In this document: positions 1 to 12,465 of the stretch, in pieces
Numbering within the stretch: position 1 is the stretch's first letter
Layout of the letters: each line of letters begins with the position of its first letter
Assembly (NCBI GenBank): GCA_963746465.1
Contig: CAVVAY010000005.1
Span: 806,001 to 870,000 of the forward strand
Direction of reading: 5' to 3'
DNA from: CAVVAY01 sp963746465
GTDB lineage: Bacteria > Actinomycetota > Actinomycetes > JACCUZ01
Length of the DNA: 64,000 bases
The notes under the pieces: model-generated
What the model was told of the DNA's origin: nothing
What the model saw: only the letters and a program-made list of their open reading frames with translations
Database searches by the model: none
Made by a program: the position numbers and the translations under genes

Positions 1-6
1 CCCTGA

Positions 7-1044
7 TTGACTGAGGGCATGCTGCCCTGGCGAGCTGACCTGGCCGGGCGCCTCGACGAGGGCGTCATCGACTCCGTGCTGCTGCGCGACAACCCGCTCG
101 GCGACCCGCACGAGCGACCGGTCTGGGTGTACCTGCCGCCGGGCTACGACGACAGCGACCGGCGCTACCCCAGTGTCTACGTCATCCAGGGCTACACCGG
201 CCACCTGACGATGTGGGCCAACCGGACCCCGTTCCGGCAGCCGTTCGTCGAGACCGCCGACCAGGTCTTCGCCGACGGCAGCGCGCCGCCGTGCGTCGTG
301 GTCTACGTGGACGCGTGGACGTCGTACGGGGGGTCGCAGTTCGTCGACTCGACCGGGACCGGCCGCTACCACTCGTACCTCTGCGACGAGGTGGTCCCCT
401 GGGTCGACGCGCGGTACCGCACGATCGCCGCGTCCGAGTCGCGGGCGATCAGCGGGAAGTCCAGCGGCGGGTTCGGGGCGATGATCACCCCGATGCTGCG
501 CCCGGACCTGTTCGGCGCGCTGGCCACCCACGCCGGTGACACCCTCTACGAGTTCTGCTACCTGCCGGAGTTCGCCCAGGCGGTGCGCTTCCTGCGCCCC
601 TACGACGGCGACATCTGGCGGTGGTGGGACGACTTCCAGACCCGGCCGGCCTTCACCAAGAAGGAGGACGCGGCGCTGATCACGGCACTCGGCTGCTCGG
701 CGGCGTTCTCGCCGGGGGAGGACGGCCGGCCGGTGCTCCCGTTCGACGCGCGCAGCGGTGTCGTCCTGCCGGAGGTCTGGGACCGGTGGCTGGCCTGGGA
801 CCCGGTCCGGATGGTCGACCGGTACGCCGACGCGCTGCGCGGGCTGCGCGCGGTGTGGATCGACGCGGGGACGAGCGACGACTACTTCCTCGACCTGGGG
901 TCGCAGGCGTTCCGCGACGGCCTGTCGCGGGTCGGCGTACCGGACGACCGGGTGTTCTTCGAGCTGTTCGACGCCACCCATGCCGCGATCGACTACCGGT
1001 ACCCCCTCGCGCTTCGTTGGCTGGCGGAGCGGCTCGCCCGCTGA
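7..1044 (+). CDS. alpha/beta-hydrolase esterase (esterase D / enterochelin-esterase-like)
   Basis: Predicted serine hydrolase of the putative-esterase family (Fes/esterase D/mycolyltransferase fold), about 345 residues, close to family length. The nucleophile elbow is GKSSGG, with the catalytic Ser near residue 152. An Asp in the IDAGTSDDY stretch (about 290) and the His in DATHAAID (about 325) complete a plausible triad. No signal peptide is visible, so it is probably cytosolic; the substrate is unknown. The open frame begins with TTG at 7, and an in-frame ATG at 19 is an equally good start. The window edge hides the upstream ribosome site, so the start is not settled. The next gene follows 137 bp later on the same strand. 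Confidence 0.75.
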   Translation: MTEGMLPWRADLAGRLDEGVIDSVLLRDNPLGDPHERPVWVYLPPGYDDSDRRYPSVYVIQGYTGHLTMWANRTPFRQPFVETADQVFADGSAPPCVVVYVDAWTSYGGSQFVDSTGTGRYHSYLCDEVVPWVDARYRTIAASESRAISGKSSGGFGAMITPMLRPDLFGALATHAGDTLYEFCYLPEFAQAVRFLRPYDGDIWRWWDDFQTRPAFTKKEDAALITALGCSAAFSPGEDGRPVLPFDARSGVVLPEVWDRWLAWDPVRMVDRYADALRGLRAVWIDAGTSDDYFLDLGSQAFRDGLSRVGVPDDRVFFELFDATHAAIDYRYPLALRWLAERLAR

Positions 1045-1181
1045 CCGCCGATCAGGCGGGGGAGGTCACCCACCGCCGCCCTCGGACAGCCGGCGAGCCG
1101 ACTCGAGGACCACGAGGTGTGACGGTCCGGTAACGTCCGTCCCGCCGCGAGACCGCACCGGCAGGAAACCATGGAGGTCTG

Positions 1182-1586
1182 ATGACGATCGTGGTGGGTT
1201 ATGTGCCCCGCGCCGAAGGTCGCGCAGCGCTGCGCCGGGCAGCCGAGGAGGCGCGGCTGCGCTCGACCAAGCTGATCGTGATCAACTCCAACCGAGGCGG
1301 CGGTCACCTCGAGGACGACGACGCGGTCGAACACGAGCGCGAGCTCGCCCAGGTGCGCGAGCAGCTAGACGCCGAGGGCATCGAGCACGAGGTCCGGCAG
1401 CTGGTCCGCGGGCTCGACCCGGCCGAGGACCTCATCGCCGTGGCCACCGAGACCGAGGCCGACTTCATCGTGATCGGCCTGCGCCGACGCACCCCGGTCG
1501 GCAAGCTGATCCTCGGTTCCAACGCCCAGCGGATCCTGCTCGAGGCGCCCTGCCCGGTCCTGGCCGTCAAGGCCGAGGAGGACTAG
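1182..1586 (+). CDS. universal stress protein (UspA family)
   Basis: A 134-residue single-domain Usp protein, typical of small nucleotide-binding stress proteins that modulate survival under starvation or hypoxia. It starts MTIVVGYVPRAEG and ends with the Usp signature region around GLRRRTPVGKLILGS, followed by the usual CPVLAVK strand. The canonical ATP motif is G-2x-G-9x-G(S/T). Here the second Gly of the first half is replaced, so ATP binding is likely but not certain. A GGAGGT ribosome site at 1173-1178 fixes the ATG start. A repair-glycosylase-like gene begins 5 bp downstream, so the two are probably co-transcribed. Confidence 0.88.
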   Translation: MTIVVGYVPRAEGRAALRRAAEEARLRSTKLIVINSNRGGGHLEDDDAVEHERELAQVREQLDAEGIEHEVRQLVRGLDPAEDLIAVATETEADFIVIGLRRRTPVGKLILGSNAQRILLEAPCPVLAVKAEED

Positions 1587-1591
1587 CAGCT

Positions 1592-2182
1592 GTGCCGCCC
1601 CGAACACCCCGCCCGATCGCCATCACCGGCGAGCCGGCGGCCGACCAGCTGCTCGACAGCGACCCGTTCGCCCTGCTCACCGGGATGCTGCTCGACCAGC
1701 AGTTCCCGATGGAGCGCGCCTTCGCCGGGCCGCACAAGATCACCGAACGGCTGGGCGTCGACCGGCTCGACCCGGCCGACGTCGCCGCTGTGGACCCCGA
1801 GGAGTTCTCGGCGCTCTGTGCGACGCCGCCCGCGGTGCACCGCTACCCCGGCAGCATGGCGCTACGGATCCAGGCGCTGGCCCGGACCGTTCTCGACGAG
1901 TACGGCGGGGACACCGCCAGGCTGTGGACGACTGCCGACACCGGTGCCGAGCTGCTGCGCCGGCTGCGGGCCCTGCCCGGGTTCGGCGATGCCAAGGCAC
2001 GGATCTTCGTGGCCCTGCTGGGCAAGCAGCGGGGGGTGCAGCCTCCTGGCTGGCAGGACGCGGCCGGCAGCTATGCCGAGACCGGGTCGTTCCGCTCGGT
2101 GGCCGACGTGGTCGACCCCGCCAGCCTGGCCTCGGTGCGTGCCTTCAAGCAGCAGCAGAAGCAGGCTGCGAAGACACGCTGA
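1592..2182 (+). CDS. HhH-GPD-type base excision repair protein
   Basis: A 196-residue protein of the actinobacterial HhH-GPD family of small DNA glycosylase-like proteins. It carries a helix-hairpin-helix signature LPGFGDAKA (about residues 130-138) and an N-terminal LLDQQFPMERAF helix typical of the family. There is no C-terminal iron-sulfur cluster, unlike MutY/Nth, so it is a short AlkA/Nth-like variant whose lesion specificity is unknown. GTG at 1592 is chosen because it follows the uspA stop by 5 bp, with a GAGGAG ribosome site inside the end of uspA. The open frame extends far upstream but there overlaps uspA and reads as shadow sequence. Confidence 0.82.
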   Translation: MPPRTPRPIAITGEPAADQLLDSDPFALLTGMLLDQQFPMERAFAGPHKITERLGVDRLDPADVAAVDPEEFSALCATPPAVHRYPGSMALRIQALARTVLDEYGGDTARLWTTADTGAELLRRLRALPGFGDAKARIFVALLGKQRGVQPPGWQDAAGSYAETGSFRSVADVVDPASLASVRAFKQQQKQAAKTR

Positions 2183-2320
2183 CTCTGGGTAAACACCTCC
2201 GGCACGGCGGAGCCCGGATAGCCTGCGAAGCGCACGGCCGCGGTGGCCTGCACGTAGCCGACTGCAGCCGCTTCGACCGGACGACGCCGTCGGTGTGTCG
2301 ATGCGCCGAGAACGGGAGGG

Positions 2321-3796
2321 ATGGCCTTGACGTCCGAGCCGATCCCTGGCCCGATGTCCGGCAGCGAGCAGGCGTCCTCCGACTCCGCGCTGCTCGAGAC
2401 CCTGATCCTGCAGGCCCCGGTCGCCTTCGCCTTCTACGGCCCGGACCTGCGCTACCGGCGGATCAACCGGATGCTTGCCCAGATCAACGGGCTGCCGATG
2501 GAGGACCACATCGGGCGCCGGCCGGCCGAGCTGCTGGGAGACCTCGGTGTGGCTGTCGAGGCCCGGCTCCGGCAGGTCCTGGAGACCGGCGCGATCGTCA
2601 CGGAGGACATCTCCGTCCCCACGCCGGGCACCGGGGAGCTCCGGCACTACCAGTCGCAGTGGTTCCCCGCCCGCTCCAGCGAGGGTGCCGTGCTGGGCGT
2701 GGCGGTGCTCGTCTCCGACGTCACCGATGGCCGGCGCGCCGACGAGGCGCTGCGGCGCAGCGTCGAGCGCACCGAGCAGCTCCAGCGGGCGACCGCGGCG
2801 CTCGGCGAAGCCCTGACCATCGCCGACGTACGCCGGGTGGTGGCCGAGACCGCACCGACCGCCACCGGCGCGCGCAGCGCCGAGCTGCTCCTGGCCGACG
2901 AGCCGGTGGCTCCGGTCACCGACGGCCGGGCCCGGGTGCAGGTCGACCTGGCCGTGTCGGGTGGCCGTATCGGGTCGCTGCTGCTGGAGTTCGACGACCC
3001 GGTGGCCGACCTGGACGACGCCTTCCTCGGCGCGCTGGCCGGCCAGTGCGCGATCGCGCTGGAACGCGCCCGGCTGTACGAACGGGAACGGTCCACAGCC
3101 GTGACGCTGCAGCGCAGCCTGCTGCCCGACCGGCTGCCGGACATCCCCGGGGTCGAGCTGGCGGCGCGGTTCCGCGCCGGCTCCGCCGAGGCCGACGTGG
3201 GCGGCGACTGGTACGACGTCTTCGGTCTGCCCGACGGCCGGCTGGTGCTGGTGGTGGGGGACGTGATGGGCAAGGGCGTCCGGGCTGCCGCGGGGATGGG
3301 CCGGCTGCGCTCCGCGCTGCGAGCGCTGGCACATGCCAACCCGCTGCCCGAGGCGGTGCTCTCCGGCCTGGACCGGGTGTTCAGCGCCACCGAGGACGCC
3401 GACCAGATCGCCACGCTCGTCTACCTGCTGGTGAACCCGGCGGCCCGCCGGGCGGCGGTCGGGGGAGCGGGACACCTTCCGCTGGTCCTCCGGCGGGCCG
3501 GTCAGGCCCCGGAGCTGGTCGACGCCGGCTCCGGCTCCACCCCGCTGGGCTGGCCGGAGCCGCGGGCGCAGCGGACCCTGGAGCTCGGCCCCGGTGACCT
3601 GCTGCTGGGGCTCACCGACGGCCTGGTCGAGCGCCGCGGCCGCGACCTCGACGAGGGGCTCGCGCTGGTGCTCGAGGCGGTGGGTCGGGAGGACGAGTCG
3701 CTGGACGCGCTGGTCGAGCGGGTCGACCGCACCCTGCTGCCCGACACGCCCGGCCGGGACGACGCCACGGTGCTCGCCGTACGGTTCTCCCTCTGA
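2321..3796 (+). CDS. PAS-GAF-SpoIIE (PP2C) serine phosphatase
   Basis: A 491-residue sensor phosphatase. It has a PAS domain (about 30-130, FAFYGPDLRYRRINRM), a GAF-like region (about 145-255) and a C-terminal SpoIIE/PP2C catalytic domain (about 290-490). The metal-binding motifs are intact: DVGGDWYD, GDVMGKG, TDGLVERR and GRDDATV. Such proteins dephosphorylate anti-anti-sigma STAS proteins in partner-switching cascades; no STAS or HATPase domain is fused here. GGGAGGG sits directly against the ATG at 2321, which is too close. TTG at 2327 or ATG at 2354 may be the true initiator. It lies immediately upstream of the principal sigma factor gene. An RsbW-like ATPase is encoded 50 kb away at 52.1 kb. 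Confidence 0.88.
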   Translation: MALTSEPIPGPMSGSEQASSDSALLETLILQAPVAFAFYGPDLRYRRINRMLAQINGLPMEDHIGRRPAELLGDLGVAVEARLRQVLETGAIVTEDISVPTPGTGELRHYQSQWFPARSSEGAVLGVAVLVSDVTDGRRADEALRRSVERTEQLQRATAALGEALTIADVRRVVAETAPTATGARSAELLLADEPVAPVTDGRARVQVDLAVSGGRIGSLLLEFDDPVADLDDAFLGALAGQCAIALERARLYERERSTAVTLQRSLLPDRLPDIPGVELAARFRAGSAEADVGGDWYDVFGLPDGRLVLVVGDVMGKGVRAAAGMGRLRSALRALAHANPLPEAVLSGLDRVFSATEDADQIATLVYLLVNPAARRAAVGGAGHLPLVLRRAGQAPELVDAGSGSTPLGWPEPRAQRTLELGPGDLLLGLTDGLVERRGRDLDEGLALVLEAVGREDESLDALVERVDRTLLPDTPGRDDATVLAVRFSL

Positions 3797-3942
3797 TCGC
3801 GACGCGCCCGGATCTGCAAAGGCGGACCCCGCCGTGTCACAATGCTGTGTTGCGACGTCCAGGCTCAGGCCGGGCGACGCGACCAACCCCAGACCCCCGC
3901 CCCGGGCTGTTGCACGCCCAGGGGTGCGACGAGAGGTAGTAC

Positions 3943-5394
<1,452 letters not shown>

Positions 5395-5443
5395 CCGGCG
5401 TCGACGTTGACCTGACAGCGGTCCAGGCCGCACCCTTGGGCGC

Positions 5444-5653
5444 ATGTCGGGCTGGTTCGAGCGGCACCCAGGGGCGGCCGCCGCGGTTCTGGGTGTGGTC
5501 CTCTGCCTCCTTGTGCTGACCGTGGCGGCAGCGGTCACGAGACATCTGATGGTGGCCGGCGGGAGCGCGGTCGCGGCTCTGGCTCTCTGGCAGCAGATCG
5601 AGTCGAGCATCGCCGGCGGGCCCGCCCGGGCGAGGCGGACCCGGAACCGCTGA
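5444..5653 (+). CDS. small two-helix membrane protein, unknown
   Basis: A 69-residue protein that I do not recognise. After SGWFERHPG there are two hydrophobic segments (about residues 11-33 and 36-50) and a basic tail ending RARRTRNR, which predicts a small inner-membrane hairpin with a cytosolic basic end. The upstream sequence has only a weak purine stretch. It lies 49 bp after sigA on the same strand, so it may be read through from sigA. Coding status rests on the clean membrane pattern and composition only. Confidence 0.5.
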   Translation: MSGWFERHPGAAAAVLGVVLCLLVLTVAAAVTRHLMVAGGSAVAALALWQQIESSIAGGPARARRTRNR

Positions 5654-5770
5654 CTGCGACCTGAGCCCGCACCGCCGCCGACGGGGAGACGCCGGACAGC
5701 GGTGCGATAAGGGGCATAACGACCGTTCGCGGCGCGGGTCACGCTCATGACGCCCGGAAAGCGCGACCAC

Positions 5771-6955
5771 TCAGGCCGTGGGCCCGAAGATGGCTTGTTG
5801 CGCCCGGCCGACCTTCGCTCGCGTCGTGAGCAGGCCGGTGAGCCCCTGGTCGGTCAGCAGCCGCCACTGCCTCGGAGTCCTCTCGTTGAGCTCCCAGGCG
5901 AGATGCCAGACCCCTCGGGCTCGCGAGTAGGCGAGCATCTGCCGGTCGACGTAGGTGATGTGGATGCAGATGGCCTCGAACTCGTTGGCCCGCGCTGCGT
6001 CCACCATGGCCTTCGCGGCGGCCGGGGACTTCGGGTACCCCTTCATCCCGGCCCGGATGCCAGTGCGGCGGATGAGGTCCAGCGCCGCCGGCGTCACCTG
6101 GTACAGGAACAGCACCGCGCCGCGCTCGCGCCGTTGAGCCGTGATGGCCCGGACGGCGACCTCGACGCTGTGCAGGATCTCCGCGTCCGTGCCGGCCAGC
6201 AGGTTGCTCTTCAGGTCGATGTACCACTCGGTCAGCGGCACCGCGAGGAAGTCCTCCAGCGTTGCCACCCGCGCGCCACCGGCAAGACGGCACCGCCGGA
6301 CGCCGTCCAGGGTCTGCCCTGCGACGTCCCCACAGGTCCCGCCCATCGCCGGGTCATGGGTGGCCACCAGCTGGTCGTCGGCAGTCAGCATGAAGTCCGA
6401 CTCGGCGAAGCACATCGGCGTGGACTGCTGCGCCTCGACGCTGTTGACCCTGCGCTCGGCGATGCGAGTGCCGACGTACTTGCGGTTGACCGGGCAGGGC
6501 GGCTCGCAGGACGCCGCGCCGGCTGACGCGCTGCGGCAACGGTCCCGCCCGTCACCGCCGTTCGCGACATCCGGGCCGCGGCCCCCGTCCAGGTCGTCAT
6601 GACCCGATTCCCCGGCCAGCAGGTCAGCGCCGCCACTGCCGCGCACCACGTCGTTGCCGCGGCCCGCGCAGATCCGGTCCGCACCGCCTCGGCCGACGAT
6701 GACGTCGTTCCCGTCCTGACCCACGATGACGTCCCGCCCGTTGGTGCCGAGGAGGGTCTCGTCGTTCGATGTGCCGACGATGGTCGCCGGCCGGCCCAGG
6801 CACCGAGGCGACCCGACGTCGGCGGAGCACGGGCTCAGCATCGCCAACGCCGACGCCATCGACACGACTGCTGCGACGACGACGAGCACTCGCGGGGTGA
6901 CATGTCCGCGCTCCGTCTCGATCGCTACTGCGTCTACTGATCGCTCATCGGACAC
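5771..6955 (-). CDS. secreted RTX-repeat protein with glycerophosphodiester phosphodiesterase-like domain
   Basis: A 394-residue protein with an N-terminal export signal (hydrophobic run VLVVVAAVVSMASALAML, about 22-40). Next come hemolysin-type calcium-binding repeats (GTNGRDVIVGQDGNDVIVG and further GGxGxD units, about 60-130), then a GDPD-like TIM barrel (about 155-390). The barrel keeps the metal and acid signature FAESDFMLTADDQLVATHD, but the usual first HRG triplet is replaced by TRI (VGTRIAERRVNS), so the general acid/base His appears absent. It may be an inactive or altered phosphodiesterase, or an extracellular lipid or teichoic-acid binder. The start is GTG at 6955 with a weak ribosome site. 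It is convergent with the 69-aa gene and divergent from the glycosyltransferase. Confidence 0.75.
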   Translation of the reverse strand: MSDERSVDAVAIETERGHVTPRVLVVVAAVVSMASALAMLSPCSADVGSPRCLGRPATIVGTSNDETLLGTNGRDVIVGQDGNDVIVGRGGADRICAGRGNDVVRGSGGADLLAGESGHDDLDGGRGPDVANGGDGRDRCRSASAGAASCEPPCPVNRKYVGTRIAERRVNSVEAQQSTPMCFAESDFMLTADDQLVATHDPAMGGTCGDVAGQTLDGVRRCRLAGGARVATLEDFLAVPLTEWYIDLKSNLLAGTDAEILHSVEVAVRAITAQRRERGAVLFLYQVTPAALDLIRRTGIRAGMKGYPKSPAAAKAMVDAARANEFEAICIHITYVDRQMLAYSRARGVWHLAWELNERTPRQWRLLTDQGLTGLLTTRAKVGRAQQAIFGPTA

Positions 6956-7101
6956 GACTGCCTACCCGTAGGTCTTCGCCGCTGTCTCCGGGTGAGGGCA
7001 TGACGGTGCGTCGTCACGGACCATCAGGTGCGCGACGGGATGCGTTGGGTCCCCACCCTTTGCTGTTCTCCGAGGACGCCATGGGCCGCACGGAGGTTCG
7101 G

Positions 7102-7132
7102 TTGTGAAAGGCGCAAAAGCTTTGAGCCACAA
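7102..7132. repeat. AT-rich nested inverted repeat upstream of glycosyltransferase
   Basis: Outer arms TTGT (7102-7105) and ACAA (7129-7132) enclose inner arms GGCGCAAA (7110-7117) and TTTGAGCC (7121-7128), with 7 of 8 positions pairing and an AGC centre. The local AT content is much higher than in the surroundings. It lies 50 bp before the glycosyltransferase start, in the roughly 227-bp gap between divergent genes. It could be an operator or a leader hairpin; no regulator is assigned. Confidence 0.35.
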
Positions 7133-7182
7133 GGGGTTCAGCGACGTCCTTGGTCCGGCGAACCAGCGAGGGGGGAGGCGGC

Positions 7183-8709
7183 ATGACGAAGGTGAGTGTC
7201 GTCGTACCCGTGTACAACCCCGGCCGTTACCTCGACGACCTGCTCACCTCGTTGCAGCGTCAGTCGATGCCGGCGGAGGACTTCGAGGTCGTCTTCGTCG
7301 ACGACGGCTCGACCGACGGCACAGGCAGTCGACTCGACGCGTTGACCGCCACCGCGCCGAACATGCGAGTCATCCACATCGCCAACTCGGGGTGGCCCGG
7401 ACGCCCGCGCAACATCGGCATCGAGGCAGCTCGAGGACAGTATGTGCAGTTCGCCGACCATGACGACGAGCTGGGTGACGAGGCGTTGCAGCGCCTGTAC
7501 GACTACGCGACGGCCAACAACTCGGACGTGGTCGTCGGCAAGGAGGGCCGGCGGAACAAGGTCTGGAGCACCGGGCCGCTCTTTGCCCGTGACCGGCCGA
7601 ACGCGACCCTGGAGAAGGATCCTGCGCTGCTGCTCCTGCTGACGCCGCACAAGATGTTCCGGCGGGCCTTCCTGCTCGAGCAGGACATCCGCTTCCTCGA
7701 GGGACCGCGGCGGCTCGAGGACCACGCGTTCGTGATGACGGCCTACTTCCGGGCCCGAGTGGTCTCGGTGCTGGCCAGCTACACCTGCTACTACTGGCAC
7801 CGACGGGAGAACAGCGCCGGCCGGCGAGCCAAGGACTGGCACCAGTACTTCGCCAGCCTGAGCGACACGCTCGACGTGGTGGAGCAACACACCTCGCCCG
7901 GCCACTTCCGGGACCGCCTCATGTCTCACTGGTACCGCACGAAGGTTCTCCGGCGGCTCGGTACGAGCTTCGCCGACCAGCCGGAGGCCGAAGCGCGGGC
8001 GATGTTCGAGGAGCTGCGGGCATTGACGCTGGAGCGCTTCCCGGCCGACCTCGACACCCAGCAACAACTCGGTCCGATGCAGCTGCGGGCTGCTCTACTG
8101 AGGGCCGGCGCCTTCGGGCTGCTGCGCGAGCTCGCGACCGAGGAGCGGGCGAGGTATCTCACCGAGCAGGTGGACGACCTCCGGATCGCGAGGGACCGCC
8201 TCGACCTGACGGTCACCGCGACGTTGCTTCGCCGAGACGGCTCGCCGGTGCAGCTGGTGCAGCGCGCCGGGGCGGTGCACCAACTGCCGGTCATCGCACT
8301 CGACGGGCTGGACCTGCCGCCGGCGGCCCTGGACGTCACCCACGCGTACGACCGGCTGACTGTGAGGGTGTACGCCCGGCACCGCTCGTCGGACCAGCGG
8401 TTCGCCCTCCCAGGTCGCTCCCTGCCGGTCGACGTCCGGCCCGACGGCACGCTGCTGGTCAGCGCCACGGCGCAGGTGACCCTCGACCCGGCACGCACCG
8501 AGGAGGGCCGGCCGATGAGATCCGGCCGCTGGTGGCTGGAGGCCGAGCTGGCGTTCGGCGGCTTGGTCGTGAGCCGCCAGGTCCGGAGCCGGGCGTTCTC
8601 GGCCCGGTTCGACGACGGCGACGTGACCGTCTCCAGCGCTCGCGCACCGTGCGGACCGGTGCCCTGGCCGGGAAGGCCGGTCCCGTTCGTCCGCCGCCCG
8701 CGCCGGTAA
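7183..8709 (+). CDS. family 2 glycosyltransferase
   Basis: A 508-residue GT-A fold glycosyltransferase. It opens TKVSVVVPVYNPGRYLDDLL, has the nucleotide-sugar motif VDDGSTDGT near residue 40 and the metal motif DHDD near residue 92 (a DXD variant), and then a long C-terminal half of about 280 residues that I do not recognise. That half might be a binding or oligomerisation domain, as in teichoic-acid or capsule polymerases. No membrane segments are present, so it is probably cytosolic or peripheral. ATG at 7183 follows GAGGGGGGAGG and is preferred over an upstream in-frame TTG at 7150. It sits next to the secreted GDPD-like gene, which may hint at cell-surface polymer metabolism, but that link is inference. 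Confidence 0.88.
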   Translation: MTKVSVVVPVYNPGRYLDDLLTSLQRQSMPAEDFEVVFVDDGSTDGTGSRLDALTATAPNMRVIHIANSGWPGRPRNIGIEAARGQYVQFADHDDELGDEALQRLYDYATANNSDVVVGKEGRRNKVWSTGPLFARDRPNATLEKDPALLLLLTPHKMFRRAFLLEQDIRFLEGPRRLEDHAFVMTAYFRARVVSVLASYTCYYWHRRENSAGRRAKDWHQYFASLSDTLDVVEQHTSPGHFRDRLMSHWYRTKVLRRLGTSFADQPEAEARAMFEELRALTLERFPADLDTQQQLGPMQLRAALLRAGAFGLLRELATEERARYLTEQVDDLRIARDRLDLTVTATLLRRDGSPVQLVQRAGAVHQLPVIALDGLDLPPAALDVTHAYDRLTVRVYARHRSSDQRFALPGRSLPVDVRPDGTLLVSATAQVTLDPARTEEGRPMRSGRWWLEAELAFGGLVVSRQVRSRAFSARFDDGDVTVSSARAPCGPVPWPGRPVPFVRRPRR

Positions 8710-8722
8710 CGTGCTCGCTGAG

Positions 8723-9523
8723 ATGTCAGAGCCCGGATCGGTCACGTCACGGTCAGCTGTCGTCGACCGACTCCGGGCCGCGGGCTGTGTCTTCGCCGAG
8801 GACGAGGCGGACCTGCTGATCGCGGCAGCGCAAGCGCCGGCGGACCTCCTCGCCTTGGTCGACCGACGCGTCGCCGGCCAGCCGCTCGAGCACGTGATCG
8901 GCTGGGCGGAGTTCTGCGGGCTGCGCATCGCCGTCGACCCGGGCGTGTTTCGTCCGCGACCGCGCACGGAGTTCCTCGCGGAGCAGGCGGTGGCCGTCGC
9001 CCGGAAGGGCTCCTTGGTGGTCGACCTCTGCTGCGGCTCGGGCGCCGTGGGGGCGGTCCTCGCCGCTGAGGTGGGCGACGTGGTGCTGCACGCCGTCGAC
9101 ATCGACCCGGCCGCGGTCCGCTGCGCCCGCCGCAACCTGACCGGTGCCGGCGGCCGCGTGCATCAAGGCGACCTCTACGACCCGCTGCCCGCCGACCTGC
9201 AGGGGCGGGTGGACGTCCTGGTGGCGAACGCGCCGTACGTCCCGACCGGCTCGATCGGTTTCCTGCCCTCCGAGGCCCGGCTGCACGAGCCGATGCTGTC
9301 CCTCGACGGCGGCGCCGACGGCCTCGACATCCTCCGGCGGGTGATCTCCGGGGCGCCGGACTGGCTCGCGGCCTCCGGTCACCTCCTCGTCGAGACGAGC
9401 GACCACCAGGTGGCCGGGACCGTCGCTGCTGTGGCCGCTGCCGGTCTGCAGCCGCGGGTCGCGCGCTCAGGGGAGCTCGGCGCGACGATCGTGGTCGGCC
9501 GGGCGACGGGCTTCTGCGACTGA
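8723..9523 (+). CDS. PrmC-related putative protein N5-glutamine methyltransferase
   Basis: A 266-residue class I SAM methyltransferase of the actinobacterial PrmC-paralogue family. It has an N-terminal helical domain (LLALVDRRVAGQPLEHVIGW), a Rossmann motif I VDLCCGSGAVG (about residue 100), and the catalytic NPPY-type tetrapeptide present as NAPY (VANAPYVPT, about 169). True release-factor methylases have NPPY, and the NAPY change is typical of this paralogue, whose target is unknown. A GTG at 8711 four codons upstream is an alternative start. A TAACGT -10-like hexamer at 8707-8712 gives at most a very short leader. It begins only 13 bp after the glycosyltransferase stop. Confidence 0.82.
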   Translation: MSEPGSVTSRSAVVDRLRAAGCVFAEDEADLLIAAAQAPADLLALVDRRVAGQPLEHVIGWAEFCGLRIAVDPGVFRPRPRTEFLAEQAVAVARKGSLVVDLCCGSGAVGAVLAAEVGDVVLHAVDIDPAAVRCARRNLTGAGGRVHQGDLYDPLPADLQGRVDVLVANAPYVPTGSIGFLPSEARLHEPMLSLDGGADGLDILRRVISGAPDWLAASGHLLVETSDHQVAGTVAAVAAAGLQPRVARSGELGATIVVGRATGFCD

Positions 9524-9546
9524 CCGGCTCGTCGGTTCGTGGGGAT

Positions 9547-9582
9547 GGGACGCCCCCCGAGGGGGATTTCGGGAGGCGTCCC
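9547..9582 (+). terminator. stem-loop terminator after the PrmC-like gene
   Basis: GGGACGCCCCCCGA (9547-9560) pairs with TCGGGAGGCGTCCC (9569-9582) across an 8-nt loop GGGGGATT, with a single mismatch in 14 positions. It begins 24 bp after the stop codon at 9523. No U-tract follows, as is common for actinobacterial terminators. Confidence 0.65.
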
Positions 9583-9808
9583 TGCTCCACCTGGGCCGGC
9601 GGGCCTCTGCCCCACCAGGCGTCTCACCCCGAGCGACGGACAACGGCACCCCAGACCGCGTCGGCTGTGCCCAACCGGAAGGGGTAGTCAGGCTCCACCG
9701 CACGCGCGGACTGCTGTTGTCCACCGGGGTCTGGAGCTGCCCTCAGTAGAGCACCGCAGCAACTCCCTGGGAAGAGGCGCATCTCCGCCGGCGTCCGGCA
9801 TGAGAAAC

Positions 9809-9853
9809 CGGCGGGCCGGGGGAGTCCCCCCACGAAGCTCTCCCGACCCGCCG
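9809..9853. ncRNA. candidate structured RNA hairpin with C6 loop
   Basis: CGGCGGGCCGGGGGAG (9809-9824) pairs with CTCTCCCGACCCGCCG (9838-9853), 16 positions with two imperfect pairs, across a 13-nt loop TCCCCCCACGAAG. The C-run in the loop is complementary to the GGGGGA loop of the hairpin at 9547-9582. The loop recalls C-rich actinobacterial sRNAs, but I cannot match it to a known family. It may equally be a second terminator or a pepN leader element. Confidence 0.3.
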
Positions 9854-9989
9854 GGTGAGGACCACGGTGCCGCAGACGGAGGGCGGGGACCATCGCCTGT
9901 TCGACCGAACCTGCACCGGACGATCGGCTCGATCCCGCGGCGGTTCGACGGAGTAGTACGGTCCGTTCTGCGAACCTGGTGAAGAGGAC

Positions 9990-12455
<2,466 letters not shown>

Positions 12456-12465
12456 GCCAGCCGGG

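Larger units (their letters stand above)
9524..9989. other. 466-bp intergenic region with two strong hairpins
   Basis: No credible coding frame on either strand. It contains two long stem-loops (9547-9582 and 9809-9853), described separately, and a C-rich 6-C loop in the second. The space between them (about 9590-9800) shows nothing I can assign. The end (9970-9989) carries the pepN ribosome site. An unannotated small RNA is possible. Confidence 0.6.

Noticed and set aside
1862..3886. Long minus-strand open frame opposite the HhH and SpoIIE genes (about 670 codons)
   Set aside because: Composition is that of an antisense shadow of GC-rich coding sequence; the plus-strand proteins have clear domains.
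9547..9853. Identification of the two hairpins as the actinobacterial 6C RNA
   Set aside because: The C6 loop is suggestive, but I cannot reproduce the family consensus from memory and the first hairpin holds its C-run in the stem.
9940..9956. GGTTCGA stretch resembling a tRNA T-loop before pepN
   Set aside because: No acceptor or anticodon stem can be formed around it.
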